The notes: a model not told the origin generated them from the letters alone. A stretch of DNA of 64,000 nt from Micromonospora sp. U21 (GCF_018070045.1 NZ_JAGPYK010000002.1:1-64000), one strand, 5' to 3'. Shown: positions 32,693 through 41,286, counted from the first letter of the stretch. Translations and numbers: made by a program.

Positions 32693-33405
32693 ACCCGGTC
32701 GACACGGCAGTCCAGGTCAGCGGGCCCGGGGGAGCGCTGCTCCACGATGCCTTCGGCGCCGCACTCGCCGACCGGTCGGCCGGCGGTCGGTGGCTGGTGC
32801 AGGGTGACGGTGTCCGTAGCCGGCTGCCGGTGGACCGCTGGCACGGCCCGGCCGAGCCGGCGGTGGCCGGGGTGGTCGCCCGGTGTGCCGGGCCGACGCT
32901 CGACCTCGGCTGCGGGCCGGGTCGGCTCACCGTGGCGCTGGCCCGGGCCGGGCTGACGGCGGTCGGTGTGGACGTCTCCCCGACGGCGGTGCGGCTGACC
33001 CGCGCCCGGGGTGCGGTCGCCCTGCTCGGCAACCTGTTCGATCCGCTGCCCGGTGAGGGCCGGTGGGAGCACGCGGTGCTGCTCGACGGCAACATCGGCA
33101 TCGGCGGTGATCCGATCGCGCTGCTACGTCGGTGCGGTGCGCTGCTCGCGCCCGGCGGCACGGTGCTGGTCGAGCTGGAGCCGCCCGGCGCCGGGCTGTG
33201 GCAGGGCCAGGCCCGGGTGGCCGCCGCGCACCGGGCCGGCCGGCTGCTGCTCGGCCCGGCGTTCCGCTGGGCACGGCTCGACACACACGCCGTCCACCCG
33301 GTCGCCCGAGCCGCCGGCCTGACCGTGCGGGAGCTGTTCCGCCGGAGCCGACGCTGGTTCGGCGAGCTGACCGCCGACCACCCGCTGGTATCCGACCGCA
33401 CCTGA
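32689..33405 (+). CDS. Class I SAM-dependent methyltransferase
   Basis: The GTG overlaps the previous TGA; the protein has 238 residues. SAM-binding LDLGCGPGRLTVALARAGLTAVG is followed by VDVSPTAVRLTRARG and the motif AVLLDGNIGIGGDP. The N-terminal 60 residues (HDAFGAALADRSAGGRWLVQ and VDRWHGP) are specific to its group. Probably it modifies the glycan or lipid made by the two preceding products. Confidence 0.8.
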   Translation: MNPVDTAVQVSGPGGALLHDAFGAALADRSAGGRWLVQGDGVRSRLPVDRWHGPAEPAVAGVVARCAGPTLDLGCGPGRLTVALARAGLTAVGVDVSPTAVRLTRARGAVALLGNLFDPLPGEGRWEHAVLLDGNIGIGGDPIALLRRCGALLAPGGTVLVELEPPGAGLWQGQARVAAAHRAGRLLLGPAFRWARLDTHAVHPVARAAGLTVRELFRRSRRWFGELTADHPLVSDRT

Positions 33406-33432
33406 CCGCCCGGGCCGGCCGGTCGACGCAGG

Positions 33433-34446
33433 TCAGGCCGCCGGGAGGCGGACCACGAAGCGGCAGCCGCCGACGACGTTCTGCACGTCCACCCGGCCGC
33501 CGTGCGCCTCGACCAGCCCTCGGACGATCGCCAGCCCCAGCCCGCCGGAGCCCTCCCCGCCCGAGCGGGGCGTACGGGCCGGCTCGCCCCGGAACGCCAC
33601 GTCGAACAGTCGGGGCAGGTCACCCTCGGGGATGCCGCCGCAGGTGTCGGCGACCGCCAGCCAGGCGGCGTCGCGCTCGCTCCCGGCGTCCACCCGGACG
33701 GTGCCGTCGCTCGGCGTGTAGTGCACCGCGTTGAGCAGCAGATTGCCCACCACCCGGGCCAGCTCAGGCTCGCTGGCCAGCACGGTCGGCCAGCCTGACT
33801 CGGCGGCCACCAGCTTGATCCGGCGGGCCTCGGCCAGGGGCGCGGTGCCGGCCAGCGCGTCGGAGACCACCTCGCCGAGCGGCACCGCGGACAGTGTCAG
33901 CCGCAGCGCCCCGGCGTTGATCCGGGACAGCTCGAAGAGGTCGTCGACGAGGCGGGTCATCCGGTCGGTCTGCGCACGGATCCTCCGGTGGTACTCGGCC
34001 ACCGTCGCCGGGTCGTCGACCACCCGGTCCTCCAGCGCCTCGGCCATCGCCCGCAGCCCGGCCAGCGGCGTCCGCAGGTCGTGCGACACCCAGGCGACCA
34101 GGTCCCGGCGACCCTTCTCGACCCGGCGCTCCCGCTCCCGGGCCTGGTCCGCCCATACCGCGGCCACGGCCAGCCGGCGACCGAAGTACCAGCCCACGCC
34201 GAGGCTCACCACCGCGGCCGCGGCCACCGTGAGCAGCACGACCTGGAGGTCGTGCGGGGACAGGAACATCGCCTGGGCGACCACCACCACTCCGGCCACC
34301 ACGGCGGCCACGGTGATCGTGAGCAGGACGCACACGTGCACCGTGATCGACCGGTCGCGCAGCAGCCGCAGGGTCAGCGCGCCGACCAGGCCGACGCCGA
34401 GCGCCGCGGCGAGCGCCGCGCCGAAGATCAGCGCCAGGTCACGCAT
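33433..34446 (-). CDS. Sensor histidine kinase
   Basis: The 337-residue kinase has three N-terminal helices (about 5-30, 38-60, 66-88) with almost no extracytoplasmic sensor loop. It has a short linker rather than a clear HAMP, then the H-box VSHDLRTPLAGL with His122 and an HATPase domain (LARVVGNLLLNAVHYTPSDG, then GGEGSGGLGLAIVRGLVEAHGG). It overlaps the response-regulator gene by eight bases. The compact membrane part suggests sensing within the membrane or through a partner. It probably controls the adjacent glycan cluster. Confidence 0.9.
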   Translation of the reverse strand: MRDLALIFGAALAAALGVGLVGALTLRLLRDRSITVHVCVLLTITVAAVVAGVVVVAQAMFLSPHDLQVVLLTVAAAAVVSLGVGWYFGRRLAVAAVWADQARERERRVEKGRRDLVAWVSHDLRTPLAGLRAMAEALEDRVVDDPATVAEYHRRIRAQTDRMTRLVDDLFELSRINAGALRLTLSAVPLGEVVSDALAGTAPLAEARRIKLVAAESGWPTVLASEPELARVVGNLLLNAVHYTPSDGTVRVDAGSERDAAWLAVADTCGGIPEGDLPRLFDVAFRGEPARTPRSGGEGSGGLGLAIVRGLVEAHGGRVDVQNVVGGCRFVVRLPAA

Positions 34447-35131
34447 CGGCCGGCTCGTACCGGTAGCCGACGCCCCAGACCGTGACGATCCGCCGGGGCT
34501 CGGCCGGGTCGTCCTCGATCTTCTCCCGCAGCCGCCGCACGTGCACGGTCACCGTGGACTGGTCGCCGAAGTTCCAGCCCCACACCCGCTCCAGCAGCTC
34601 GGTGCGGCGGAACGCCCGCCTCGGCTGGCGCATCAGGTGCGCCAGCAGGTCGAACTCGCGCAGCGTCAGCGCCAGTTCGCGGCCGTGCAGGCGGGCGACC
34701 CGGGGCCCGGTGGCCACCTCCAGCCCCGCGTCGACCAGCAGCTCCGCCGCAGGCCCGGCCGGCTCCCCGGCCCGGCGCAGCACCGAACCGACGCGCAGCA
34801 CCAGCTCGCGCGGCGAGAACGGCTTGCCCAGGTAGTCGTCGGCGCCCAGTTGCAGGCCGAGCACCCGATCCGCCTCGTCGCCGCGCGCGGTCAGCATGAT
34901 GATCGGTACGCCGTCCGGCCGCTCCCGCAGCCGCCGGCACACCTGCAACCCGTCCAAACCGGGCAGCATCAGATCCAGCACCACCAGGTGCGGCGCGTGG
35001 TCCCGCACGGCGTGCAGGGCGGCCAGCCCGTCGCCGACGTGGCTCACGTCGTACCCGGCGTGCTCCAGGTAGCGGCAGACCACGTCGCTGACGGTCCGAT
35101 CGTCGTCGACCACGAGCACCCGCTGCGCCAC
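34439..35131 (-). CDS. OmpR/PhoB-family response regulator
   Basis: The 230-residue protein starts with the receiver MAQRVLVVDDDRTVSDVV; the phosphoacceptor is Asp53 (LVVLDLMLPGLDG) and the Lys is in DYLGKPFSPREL. Residues 135-225 form a winged helix (LTLREFDLLAHLMRQPRRAF, STVTVHVRRLREKIEDDP). Proteins of this family bind direct repeats with 10-11 bp spacing. Sites of that form lie in both divergent promoters of the neighbouring cluster and 56 bp upstream of this gene. Confidence 0.92.
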   Translation of the reverse strand: MAQRVLVVDDDRTVSDVVCRYLEHAGYDVSHVGDGLAALHAVRDHAPHLVVLDLMLPGLDGLQVCRRLRERPDGVPIIMLTARGDEADRVLGLQLGADDYLGKPFSPRELVLRVGSVLRRAGEPAGPAAELLVDAGLEVATGPRVARLHGRELALTLREFDLLAHLMRQPRRAFRRTELLERVWGWNFGDQSTVTVHVRRLREKIEDDPAEPRRIVTVWGVGYRYEPADA

Positions 35132-35151
35132 CGGCCACCTCCCCGGCCAGC

Positions 35152-35406
35152 CTAGCCAGTGCCACCGGCGGGCCGAACCAGCAGATCTTGCGGTTCCCTT
35201 ACGTCCAGTCGACCATCATGCGGCGCGGAATCCTGGCCGAGGCGACTCAGGTGGTACACGTCGTGCGCGATCAGCTCGGCCAGAGCCGATGCCCGGGGCC
35301 AACACCGGGCACGAGTCCCGCAGCGCGGGCATCGACCGTAACTCTGCTGGTGGTCGGCGAGGGTTTGCCACCATCCGGCGACCTGCGTCGGCTTGGGCAC
35401 GCTCAC
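35152..35406 (-). CDS. Small Cys-rich protein (CPxC zinc-ribbon-like)
   Basis: The GTG at 35406 overlaps the stop of the upstream small gene (GTGA), so the two form an operon. The 84-residue product contains WWQTLADHQQSYGRCPRCG and TRARC, with a further His (AHDVYH). Three Cys and His could hold zinc. The pattern matches the 55-residue protein at 10116-10283. Its 3' end includes a GTAAG repeat that may serve the response regulator. Confidence 0.55.
   Translation of the reverse strand: MSVPKPTQVAGWWQTLADHQQSYGRCPRCGTRARCWPRASALAELIAHDVYHLSRLGQDSAPHDGRLDVREPQDLLVRPAGGTG
35187..35202 (-). promoter_or_regulatory. GTAAG-N6-GCAAG site upstream of the response regulator
   Basis: On the minus strand 35202-35187 reads GTAAG-GGAACC-GCAAG, the same 11-bp direct-repeat form as the sites at 28355-28410 and 31279-31294. 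It is 56 bp upstream of the response-regulator start, pointing toward it, and lies inside the end of the small gene. Autoregulation is a reasonable inference but the match is looser. Confidence 0.4.
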
Positions 35407-35648
35407 CGGGCACCGTCCAGGTTTGCGCGGATCGCCGCCACGAGCACCTTCGCCTCGAAGCACCAACCCCGGGCGCACTCACCCTCAGCGCCGCACACGT
35501 GGCCATGCACCAGCACCATCCCGTCGGTGGCGTCGCGGTATACGGCCACCGCCCACACGAGTTCGTCACGTGCGGTCGGGTTGGGCTGAATCTCGATGTC
35601 CAGGAGGAGGAGGCGGGTGCCGCGGGGCACATCCAGTTCCACGATCAT
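35403..35648 (-). CDS. Small hypothetical protein
   Basis: The ATG at 35648 with GAGG eight bases upstream opens an 81-residue frame: MIVELDVPRGTRLLLLDIEI, then AVAVYRDATDGMVLVHGHVC and ECARGWCFEAKVLVAAIRANL. It is a small strand-rich domain with three Cys. I do not recognise it. It is divergent from the XRE regulator at 35862 and coupled to the CPxC gene after it, which hints at a small regulated module. Confidence 0.55.
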   Translation of the reverse strand: MIVELDVPRGTRLLLLDIEIQPNPTARDELVWAVAVYRDATDGMVLVHGHVCGAEGECARGWCFEAKVLVAAIRANLDGAR

Positions 35649-35861
35649 GTTTGACGCCTCGGAGGTAGTGGCGGCCCCGGTTGCCGGCGATTCGATTTCC
35701 CGGAGGTTTCGGCGGATCCGCATGCGAACAGGTGCGTGACGGCCGGCATGGAGGGGGTCCTGCCAGCAACGTCGGCCAACATGTTCAGAGTTGCCGATAC
35801 CCTGGGCAAACGGCAGCCGTGAGCAGTGGGCCCACACAGCAGCGCACACGCTGGGAGTGAA

Positions 35862-37079
35862 GTGGACGGTTTCGGTGACATACTCAGGCGGCACCGCAAG
35901 ACCGGCAAGTTGTCACTGCGCGCCATGGCCGACCGGGTTGCCTACGACTTTGGCTATCTCGGGCAGATCGAGCGCGGCGACCGGCCAGTTACCGGTGCCG
36001 TGGTCGCCGCCTACGACGGTGCCCTGGACGCTGGTGGTGCGTTGGTTCAGGCGTACCAGCAGGAGCGGACAGGCGACGTCGATGTGCGCAGACGCACAGT
36101 CATTCAAGCCATGGGGGCCCTCGCCGCAGCCCCAGCAGTCTCCCCGCTGATCGCTCTGGAGGCGCTGCGCCACGGCTTGGGTGCGGCAGTGGACGTCGAC
36201 CATGACGAGTGGGAGCACATCGTCGCGGGCTATGGGCTCGGCTACTACCAGCAGCCCACTGACGCGCTGATGGACAAGCTCGGCACGGATCTGACCATCC
36301 TGCAACATCAGATCGCCGCCGACACGGGTGCCCGCCGACCCCACCTACTTCGCGCCGCGGGCTGCCTGTCCGTGATCGTCGCCCTCGGCCTGGTCGCGTC
36401 CGGGCAGACACTGATGTCCCGCCGCTGGTGGTTGACCGCGCAGCAGGCGGCCGACGAGTCTGGTGATCCGGACGTGCGGGTGCTGGTGCGGGCGTGGGAT
36501 GTCGTCAATGGCTGCTACGACGGCCGCCCTCCGGCCGAGGTGGTGGCGTTGTCGGATCAGGTGCTGCCGCTGTTGCACGGGCAGGCCACCTCAGCGTCGT
36601 GTGGGTTGCTGGCTGGGCGGGCGCAGGCCCTGTCCCTCGCCGGGCTCCACGCCGAGGCCATGGCGACGGTGCGGCAACTCTCCGACCTCGCCGAGCAGCT
36701 GCCCGGGGCGGTGGTCGGTGACGTGGAGTCCCTGTGGGGGTGGCCGGAGCATCGGCTGCGGCACACCGAGTCGTGGGTTTACACGCACGCCGGCCGGCTC
36801 GCCGACGCGGAGGCTGCGCAGGAGCGGGCGTTGGAGCTGTATCCGCTGTCGCAGGTTCGGCTGCGGGCGCAGGTGCAGCTACACCAGGCGGCGTGCCTCG
36901 TCCGGGGCGGACATATACCCGACGGGCTCAGACTGGCAGCGGACCTGCTGGACGACCTGCCGGTGGAACAGCAGAACGCGCTGCTGCGATCCGTGGCGCG
37001 GCAGGTTGCGGACGTGGTTCCCACAGCGGAACGGCGCCGTCCTGTGTACGGGGAGCTCGTGGAGCGGGTGACCGCCTAG
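35862..37079 (+). CDS. XRE-family regulator with TPR-like helical domain
   Basis: The GTG start follows GGGAG at four bases and gives 405 residues. The N-terminal helix-turn-helix is DILRRHRKTGKLSLRAMADR plus the recognition helix region YLGQIERGDRPV. From about residue 80 on the protein is helical with repeats of TPR type (LLAGRAQALSLAGLHAEAMATV, YTHAGRLADAEAAQERALELYP). Large regulators of this design are common in actinomycetes and often sense a ligand or partner protein. It may control the two divergent small genes. The GNAT gene begins nine bases after it. Confidence 0.78.
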   Translation: MDGFGDILRRHRKTGKLSLRAMADRVAYDFGYLGQIERGDRPVTGAVVAAYDGALDAGGALVQAYQQERTGDVDVRRRTVIQAMGALAAAPAVSPLIALEALRHGLGAAVDVDHDEWEHIVAGYGLGYYQQPTDALMDKLGTDLTILQHQIAADTGARRPHLLRAAGCLSVIVALGLVASGQTLMSRRWWLTAQQAADESGDPDVRVLVRAWDVVNGCYDGRPPAEVVALSDQVLPLLHGQATSASCGLLAGRAQALSLAGLHAEAMATVRQLSDLAEQLPGAVVGDVESLWGWPEHRLRHTESWVYTHAGRLADAEAAQERALELYPLSQVRLRAQVQLHQAACLVRGGHIPDGLRLAADLLDDLPVEQQNALLRSVARQVADVVPTAERRRPVYGELVERVTA

Positions 37080-37088
37080 CATCCGGGG

Positions 37089-37622
37089 ATGCCCGTCACC
37101 TACACCGTTCGCACCGGGTCCTCAGCCGCACCCCTGTTCCCTCCGCTGGTCGAGCTGTACGCGGTCGTTTACGCAGAACCCCCGTACGAGGAGGGGCCGG
37201 AGCAGGTGAGCCGGTTCGCGAATGGACTGCCCACTGAGGCGGCCCGGCCCGGGTTCACCCTCGTTGCCGCAGAGGACGACGGCGCGCTGATCGGGGCGGC
37301 GTACGGGTGGACGATGCTCGCCGGCAGGTGGTGGTCACAGGCCGACCAGGATCCACCCGCCGACGTGCTGGTCGCGGACAAACTCGCCGTGATGGAGTGG
37401 ATCGTCGCTCCCGACCGCCGCCGCGAAGGCGTCGGCTCCGGGCTGATGGCCCGGCTGCTCGACGGGCGACACGAGCGGTACGCCACCCTGGCATCCGATC
37501 CACGGGCCGCCGCGCGCCGAATGTACGCGCGGGCCGGGTGGCGCCAGGTCGCTCGCTCCACGATGCCGGACGGGACACCCATGGACCTGCTGCTATTCGA
37601 CTGGCCAGCCGCGCGAGTTTAG
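37089..37622 (+). CDS. GNAT acetyltransferase
   Basis: The 177-residue protein has VYAEPPYEEGPEQVSRF, FTLVAAEDDGALIGAAYGWTM, and the acetyl-CoA loop WIVAPDRRREGVGSGLMARLL. The final DPRAAARRMYARAGWRQV is the usual GNAT C-terminal strand-helix. It lies nine bases after the XRE gene and is probably co-transcribed. Substrate unknown. Confidence 0.78.
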   Translation: MPVTYTVRTGSSAAPLFPPLVELYAVVYAEPPYEEGPEQVSRFANGLPTEAARPGFTLVAAEDDGALIGAAYGWTMLAGRWWSQADQDPPADVLVADKLAVMEWIVAPDRRREGVGSGLMARLLDGRHERYATLASDPRAAARRMYARAGWRQVARSTMPDGTPMDLLLFDWPAARV

Positions 37623-37742
37623 GTCAAATGACCGCTGACCGTCCTGCACAGAGTGCTGATCGACGCGACCGCCTTCCTGGCCGTACGGACGGTCGGATGC
37701 CAGTGATTGCGGTCATCAAATGATTGGAGAAAGGTTTCCTTG

Positions 37743-37871
37743 ATGCGCAAGCGGCGACGGTTCGTGGATTCGGACGCGTTCTCGGTGCGCGGCGGTTATC
37801 CGGGTCGTGCAGGATGTCCGCTGTACGGCCCTCTGAGCGCTCGCGAGGACGTCGGTTCGGCCCGAGCCTGA
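37743..37871 (+). CDS. Possible very small protein
   Basis: Within the 328-bp gap 37623-37950, an ATG at 37743 lies eight bases after GGAGAAAGG and opens 42 codons: it begins MRKRRRFVDSDAFSVRGG and contains a single Cys in GRAGCPLYGPL. There is no other evidence for coding. The rest of the gap holds only a TACGAT box (37903-37908), a plausible -10 for the Hsp70-like gene. Confidence 0.25.
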   Translation: MRKRRRFVDSDAFSVRGGYPGRAGCPLYGPLSAREDVGSARA

Positions 37872-37950
37872 CCGAGTGATCAGCGGGGCGGCAGCGGCTG
37901 CGTACGATGCGGGGCTGAGTTCCCCTCGTCGTGGCGGAGGTATCGGGCAG

Positions 37951-40827
37951 ATGGCAGGCCAGCACGAGGGCTTCGCCCTCGGCGTCGACCTCGGTACGTC
38001 CAACACGGTCGCGGTGCTGCGCTGGCCGGACGGGCGGACCCGTCCGCTGCTGATGGACGGTCAGCCGGTCAGCCCGTCCGCCGTGTACGCCGACCCGGAC
38101 GGCACGCTGCACGCCGGTTGGGACGCCCGGCGGTTGGCGCAGGCCGACCCGGCCCGATTCGAGGCGAACCCGAAGCGTCGGGTGGACGAGCCGGGCGTGC
38201 TGCTCGGCGACCACTCGTACCCCCCGGCCGAGCTGCTCGCCGCGGTGCTGGCGGCGGTCGCGCGGGCCGCGGTGGGCACCGTCGGCTTTCTACCCCCGGC
38301 CGTGGTCACCTGTCCGGCGGCCTGGGATGCGACGCGGCGGCAGGTGCTCGCCGACGCGCTGGTGCGGGCCGGCTGGCCGCAGGCGGCCGAGCACACCCTC
38401 GCCGGGCCGACGCCGCCGGGCACCCGGCTGCTGCGTGAGCCGGTGGCCGCCGCCCGCTACTACACGCAGGTGCTGCACCGGCCGGTGCCGGTCGGCGGCG
38501 CGATCGCGGTGTTCGACTTCGGTGGCGGGACGCTCGACGTCGCGGTGCTGCGCAACGAGGGTGCCGACCCGTGGGGTGATTCCGGCTTCAGCGTGGTCGC
38601 CGACGGTGGTCTGCCCGACCTCGGTGGCCTGGACCTCGACGCGGCGCTGGTGCAGCGGGTCGGTGAGCTGGTCGGCGACCCCGCGCGGTGGGCCCGGCTG
38701 ATTCACCCGGCGGATGCGGCGCAGCGCCGCGACCAGGTCCGGCTGTGGGACGAGGTCCGGGGCGCGAAGGAGACGCTGTCCCGGTCCACCGTGGCGCCGG
38801 TCGCCGTGCCCGGGGTGGCCGACGCGGTGCGGCTGACCCGGGCCGATGTCGAGCGGGTGGCAACGCCGCTGCTGCGCCGCGCGGTCGACCGGGCCCGGGA
38901 GGTGATCGCCGCCGCCGGGCTCAGCCCCGACCAGCTCGCCGGGTTGTTCCTGGTCGGTGGCTCGTCGCGGATCCCCTTGGTGGCCCGGATGCTGCACGCC
39001 GAGCTGGGCGTGGCCCCGACGGTGCTGGACCAGCCGGAGTTGCCGGTGGCTGAAGGGGCGCTGACCGACCTGCCGTTGCGCCGACAGCTGTCCGTGCCGG
39101 CGTACGCCGGGCCACCGCTCGCCCCGCCCGAGGCACCTGCGCCGCCGGCACCAGCCTCGCCGGCAGGACCGGCGTTCGCGCCAGCCGAACCGGCGCACGC
39201 GCCTGCGTCGCCGGCAGGACCGGCGTTCGCGCTGACCTCGTCCGCCGCGGCCAGTTCGACTGCGCCGACCATCCCGGCCGGGGCCGGTTCGACCGCGCCG
39301 ACCGTGCCGTCGCAACACGGGCCGGTGTCGACCCTGCCGGCGGGGCCGTCCGGGCCGGCCTGGCCGGGCACGCCGACGCCGACCATGCCGGAGCCGGCGG
39401 GCGTACCGGCCACCCTGGTCGGCGGCTCCGGTGCAACCCCGCCGCCGACCCCCACCGCCGCCCTCGGGACGCGCTGGCGGCGGGCCCGGTGGGTGGTGCT
39501 CGGCGCGGTGCTCGCCCTGGCCGGGGTGGCCACCGCGTCGACGCTCTATTTCACCCGCGACCAATACCCGGACCTGGAGTTCCGACCACTGCATGAGCTG
39601 TCCCGGCCGCATGCCGGCGCCGAGCGGCCGAGCGGTATGTGGACGGCGGTGCTCGAGGACCGGGCCTACCTCGGGTACCCGCTGCCGGACGACCGGCTGG
39701 AGGTGGTCGCCGTCGACACCGACACCGGCGACCAGCTGTGGCGCGAGCCGACCGACATCACCGCCGACGACTGGACGGGGCTGGTGGCCGTCCCGGGGGC
39801 GGTCGCGGTCATCGCCGACGCGCCGGGCGACAGCACCCCCCGCCAGCTGGCCGTCCTCGATGGTAGCTCGGGCGCGCAGAGCTGGAACCGCGCCATCCGT
39901 GGCGACGACAGCGTGTACTTCGCCGACGGCGTTGCGGTGCTCGTGGACCGGGCCGGCGGCCGACTGGTTGGCCTGCGCCTGAGCGACGGCCACCAGACGT
40001 GGACCCAAGCCAACCCCTCCGACCAGTACGGCGGCGGCCGCACCGTCGTCCGGCCGGTGGGCACCGATGAGGCGGCCGGTGGGCCGGCCTTCCTCGACGG
40101 CACGCCCCGCAACCCGTGGACGAGCAAGGGGCGGCGACTCGTGCAGATCGGTGCGGACCGGTCGGCACGGTTGCTCGACATGGCCGACGGCTCGGTACTG
40201 CGCCAGTGGGGCAACGTCGCCGATCTCGACGACCTGGTGGTGGCGCACGAGGACCGGCTCTACGTGGCGGCCAACGAGGGTGGGTACCAGCTGTTGGCGT
40301 ACGACCTGAACTCCGACGCCACGCCCGTGGTCCTCTACCGGGCCGGGAACGATCAGCGCCGACCGGAGGAGCTGGTGGCCTGCGGTGAGCGGCGGGCGTG
40401 CCTGCTGGAGGTGCCGAACAGCGAGGCCGAGCGCACCGAGGTCGTGGCGGCGACCGAGGGTGAGGGCCCGGTTCGGTGGCCGGCGCCGGGCGCGACCGGC
40501 CTGGTCCCGCTCGGCACCCAGCTGCTCGCCGAGCGGGAGAGCCCGGAGTCGACGGTCACCCTCTTCGACGCCGACGGCAAGCAGGTGCTGCGGGACCGCC
40601 GCGGCGTGGCGGTCCGCCTCGACGAGGGCAACCTGCTGGTCTTCGCCAAGGCGCCCAGCACTGTGGCGGACAACCGCGTCCTGGCCGGCGTGTGGGCCGA
40701 GTCGGGCGAGGTCGACCCGCTGGGCGAGCTCCAGGACGTCCGCAGCGCGTCCTGCTCGTGGAACACCCGGGTGATCGCCTGCGGCGCGGACAAGGACTTC
40801 GTCCTGTACCGCTTCGCCGACGACTGA
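37951..40827 (+). CDS. Hsp70-like ATPase joined through one membrane helix to a beta-propeller
   Basis: The ATG at 37951 is preceded by GGAGG at ten bases, giving 958 residues. Residues 8-380 form an Hsp70/actin-type nucleotide-binding domain: GVDLGTSNTVAVLRW, FDFGGGTLDVAVL (about 190) and GLFLVGGSSRIPLVARML (about 331). The peptide-binding domain of DnaK is absent. A Pro/Ala-rich linker with a repeated PASPAGPAFA follows. One helix (about 513-535) would place the last 420 residues outside; these form PQQ-like beta-propeller blades (VVAVDTDTGDQLWREP, LAVLDGSSGAQSW, LVGLRLSDGHQTW). An ATP-dependent inside-outside signalling role is inference. Confidence 0.82.
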   Translation: MAGQHEGFALGVDLGTSNTVAVLRWPDGRTRPLLMDGQPVSPSAVYADPDGTLHAGWDARRLAQADPARFEANPKRRVDEPGVLLGDHSYPPAELLAAVLAAVARAAVGTVGFLPPAVVTCPAAWDATRRQVLADALVRAGWPQAAEHTLAGPTPPGTRLLREPVAAARYYTQVLHRPVPVGGAIAVFDFGGGTLDVAVLRNEGADPWGDSGFSVVADGGLPDLGGLDLDAALVQRVGELVGDPARWARLIHPADAAQRRDQVRLWDEVRGAKETLSRSTVAPVAVPGVADAVRLTRADVERVATPLLRRAVDRAREVIAAAGLSPDQLAGLFLVGGSSRIPLVARMLHAELGVAPTVLDQPELPVAEGALTDLPLRRQLSVPAYAGPPLAPPEAPAPPAPASPAGPAFAPAEPAHAPASPAGPAFALTSSAAASSTAPTIPAGAGSTAPTVPSQHGPVSTLPAGPSGPAWPGTPTPTMPEPAGVPATLVGGSGATPPPTPTAALGTRWRRARWVVLGAVLALAGVATASTLYFTRDQYPDLEFRPLHELSRPHAGAERPSGMWTAVLEDRAYLGYPLPDDRLEVVAVDTDTGDQLWREPTDITADDWTGLVAVPGAVAVIADAPGDSTPRQLAVLDGSSGAQSWNRAIRGDDSVYFADGVAVLVDRAGGRLVGLRLSDGHQTWTQANPSDQYGGGRTVVRPVGTDEAAGGPAFLDGTPRNPWTSKGRRLVQIGADRSARLLDMADGSVLRQWGNVADLDDLVVAHEDRLYVAANEGGYQLLAYDLNSDATPVVLYRAGNDQRRPEELVACGERRACLLEVPNSEAERTEVVAATEGEGPVRWPAPGATGLVPLGTQLLAERESPESTVTLFDADGKQVLRDRRGVAVRLDEGNLLVFAKAPSTVADNRVLAGVWAESGEVDPLGELQDVRSASCSWNTRVIACGADKDFVLYRFADD

Positions 40828-40854
40828 CCGCGCCAGCCGGCCGGCCTCGCGCCG

Positions 40855-41286
40855 TCAGGCGCGGATGATGTTCGTGCCGTCGACCCGGACGGGGATCTCG
40901 GTGAGCCCACGGGTGGCGGGGCCACCGAGGCGGGCGCCGTCGCTGGCCGCGAAGGTGGAGTTGTGCGCCGGGCAGGTGATCACCCCGTCGCGGGGTGCGC
41001 CGACCCGCACGCCCTGGTGCGGGCAGGTCGCGTCGTACGCGGTGAAGGTGCCGGACTCGGGCTGGACGATCAGCACACCGTCGATGACCGTGCCTCCGCC
41101 GACCGGCACGTCGCCGGTGCGGGCCAGTACGGTGCCGGGTGCGGCAGCCGCCTGACCGGTGGGGGAGTCGCCGGCGCCGCAGGCGCTCAGCAGTCCGGCC
41201 GCGCCGAGCGCACCGGCCCCGGTCAGCAGCGCTCGCCTGCTCAGGCACCAGCGGTTGTCGCGGAGGAACTCCTGCCCGTCGTACAC
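40855..41286 (-). CDS. Rieske [2Fe-2S] lipoprotein
   Basis: I chose the GTG at 41286, eight bases after GGAGAGG; a GTG at 41295 is possible. The 143-residue protein begins with an RR-type export signal (LSRRALLTGAGALGAAG) and a lipobox LLSACG. The Rieske site is complete: ATCPHQGVRV (Cys, His) and ITCPAHNSTFAAS (Cys, His). It lacks the disulfide Cys of bc1 Rieske proteins, like small soluble-type electron carriers. It probably passes electrons at the outer face of the membrane. Confidence 0.85.
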   Translation of the reverse strand: MYDGQEFLRDNRWCLSRRALLTGAGALGAAGLLSACGAGDSPTGQAAAAPGTVLARTGDVPVGGGTVIDGVLIVQPESGTFTAYDATCPHQGVRVGAPRDGVITCPAHNSTFAASDGARLGGPATRGLTEIPVRVDGTNIIRA

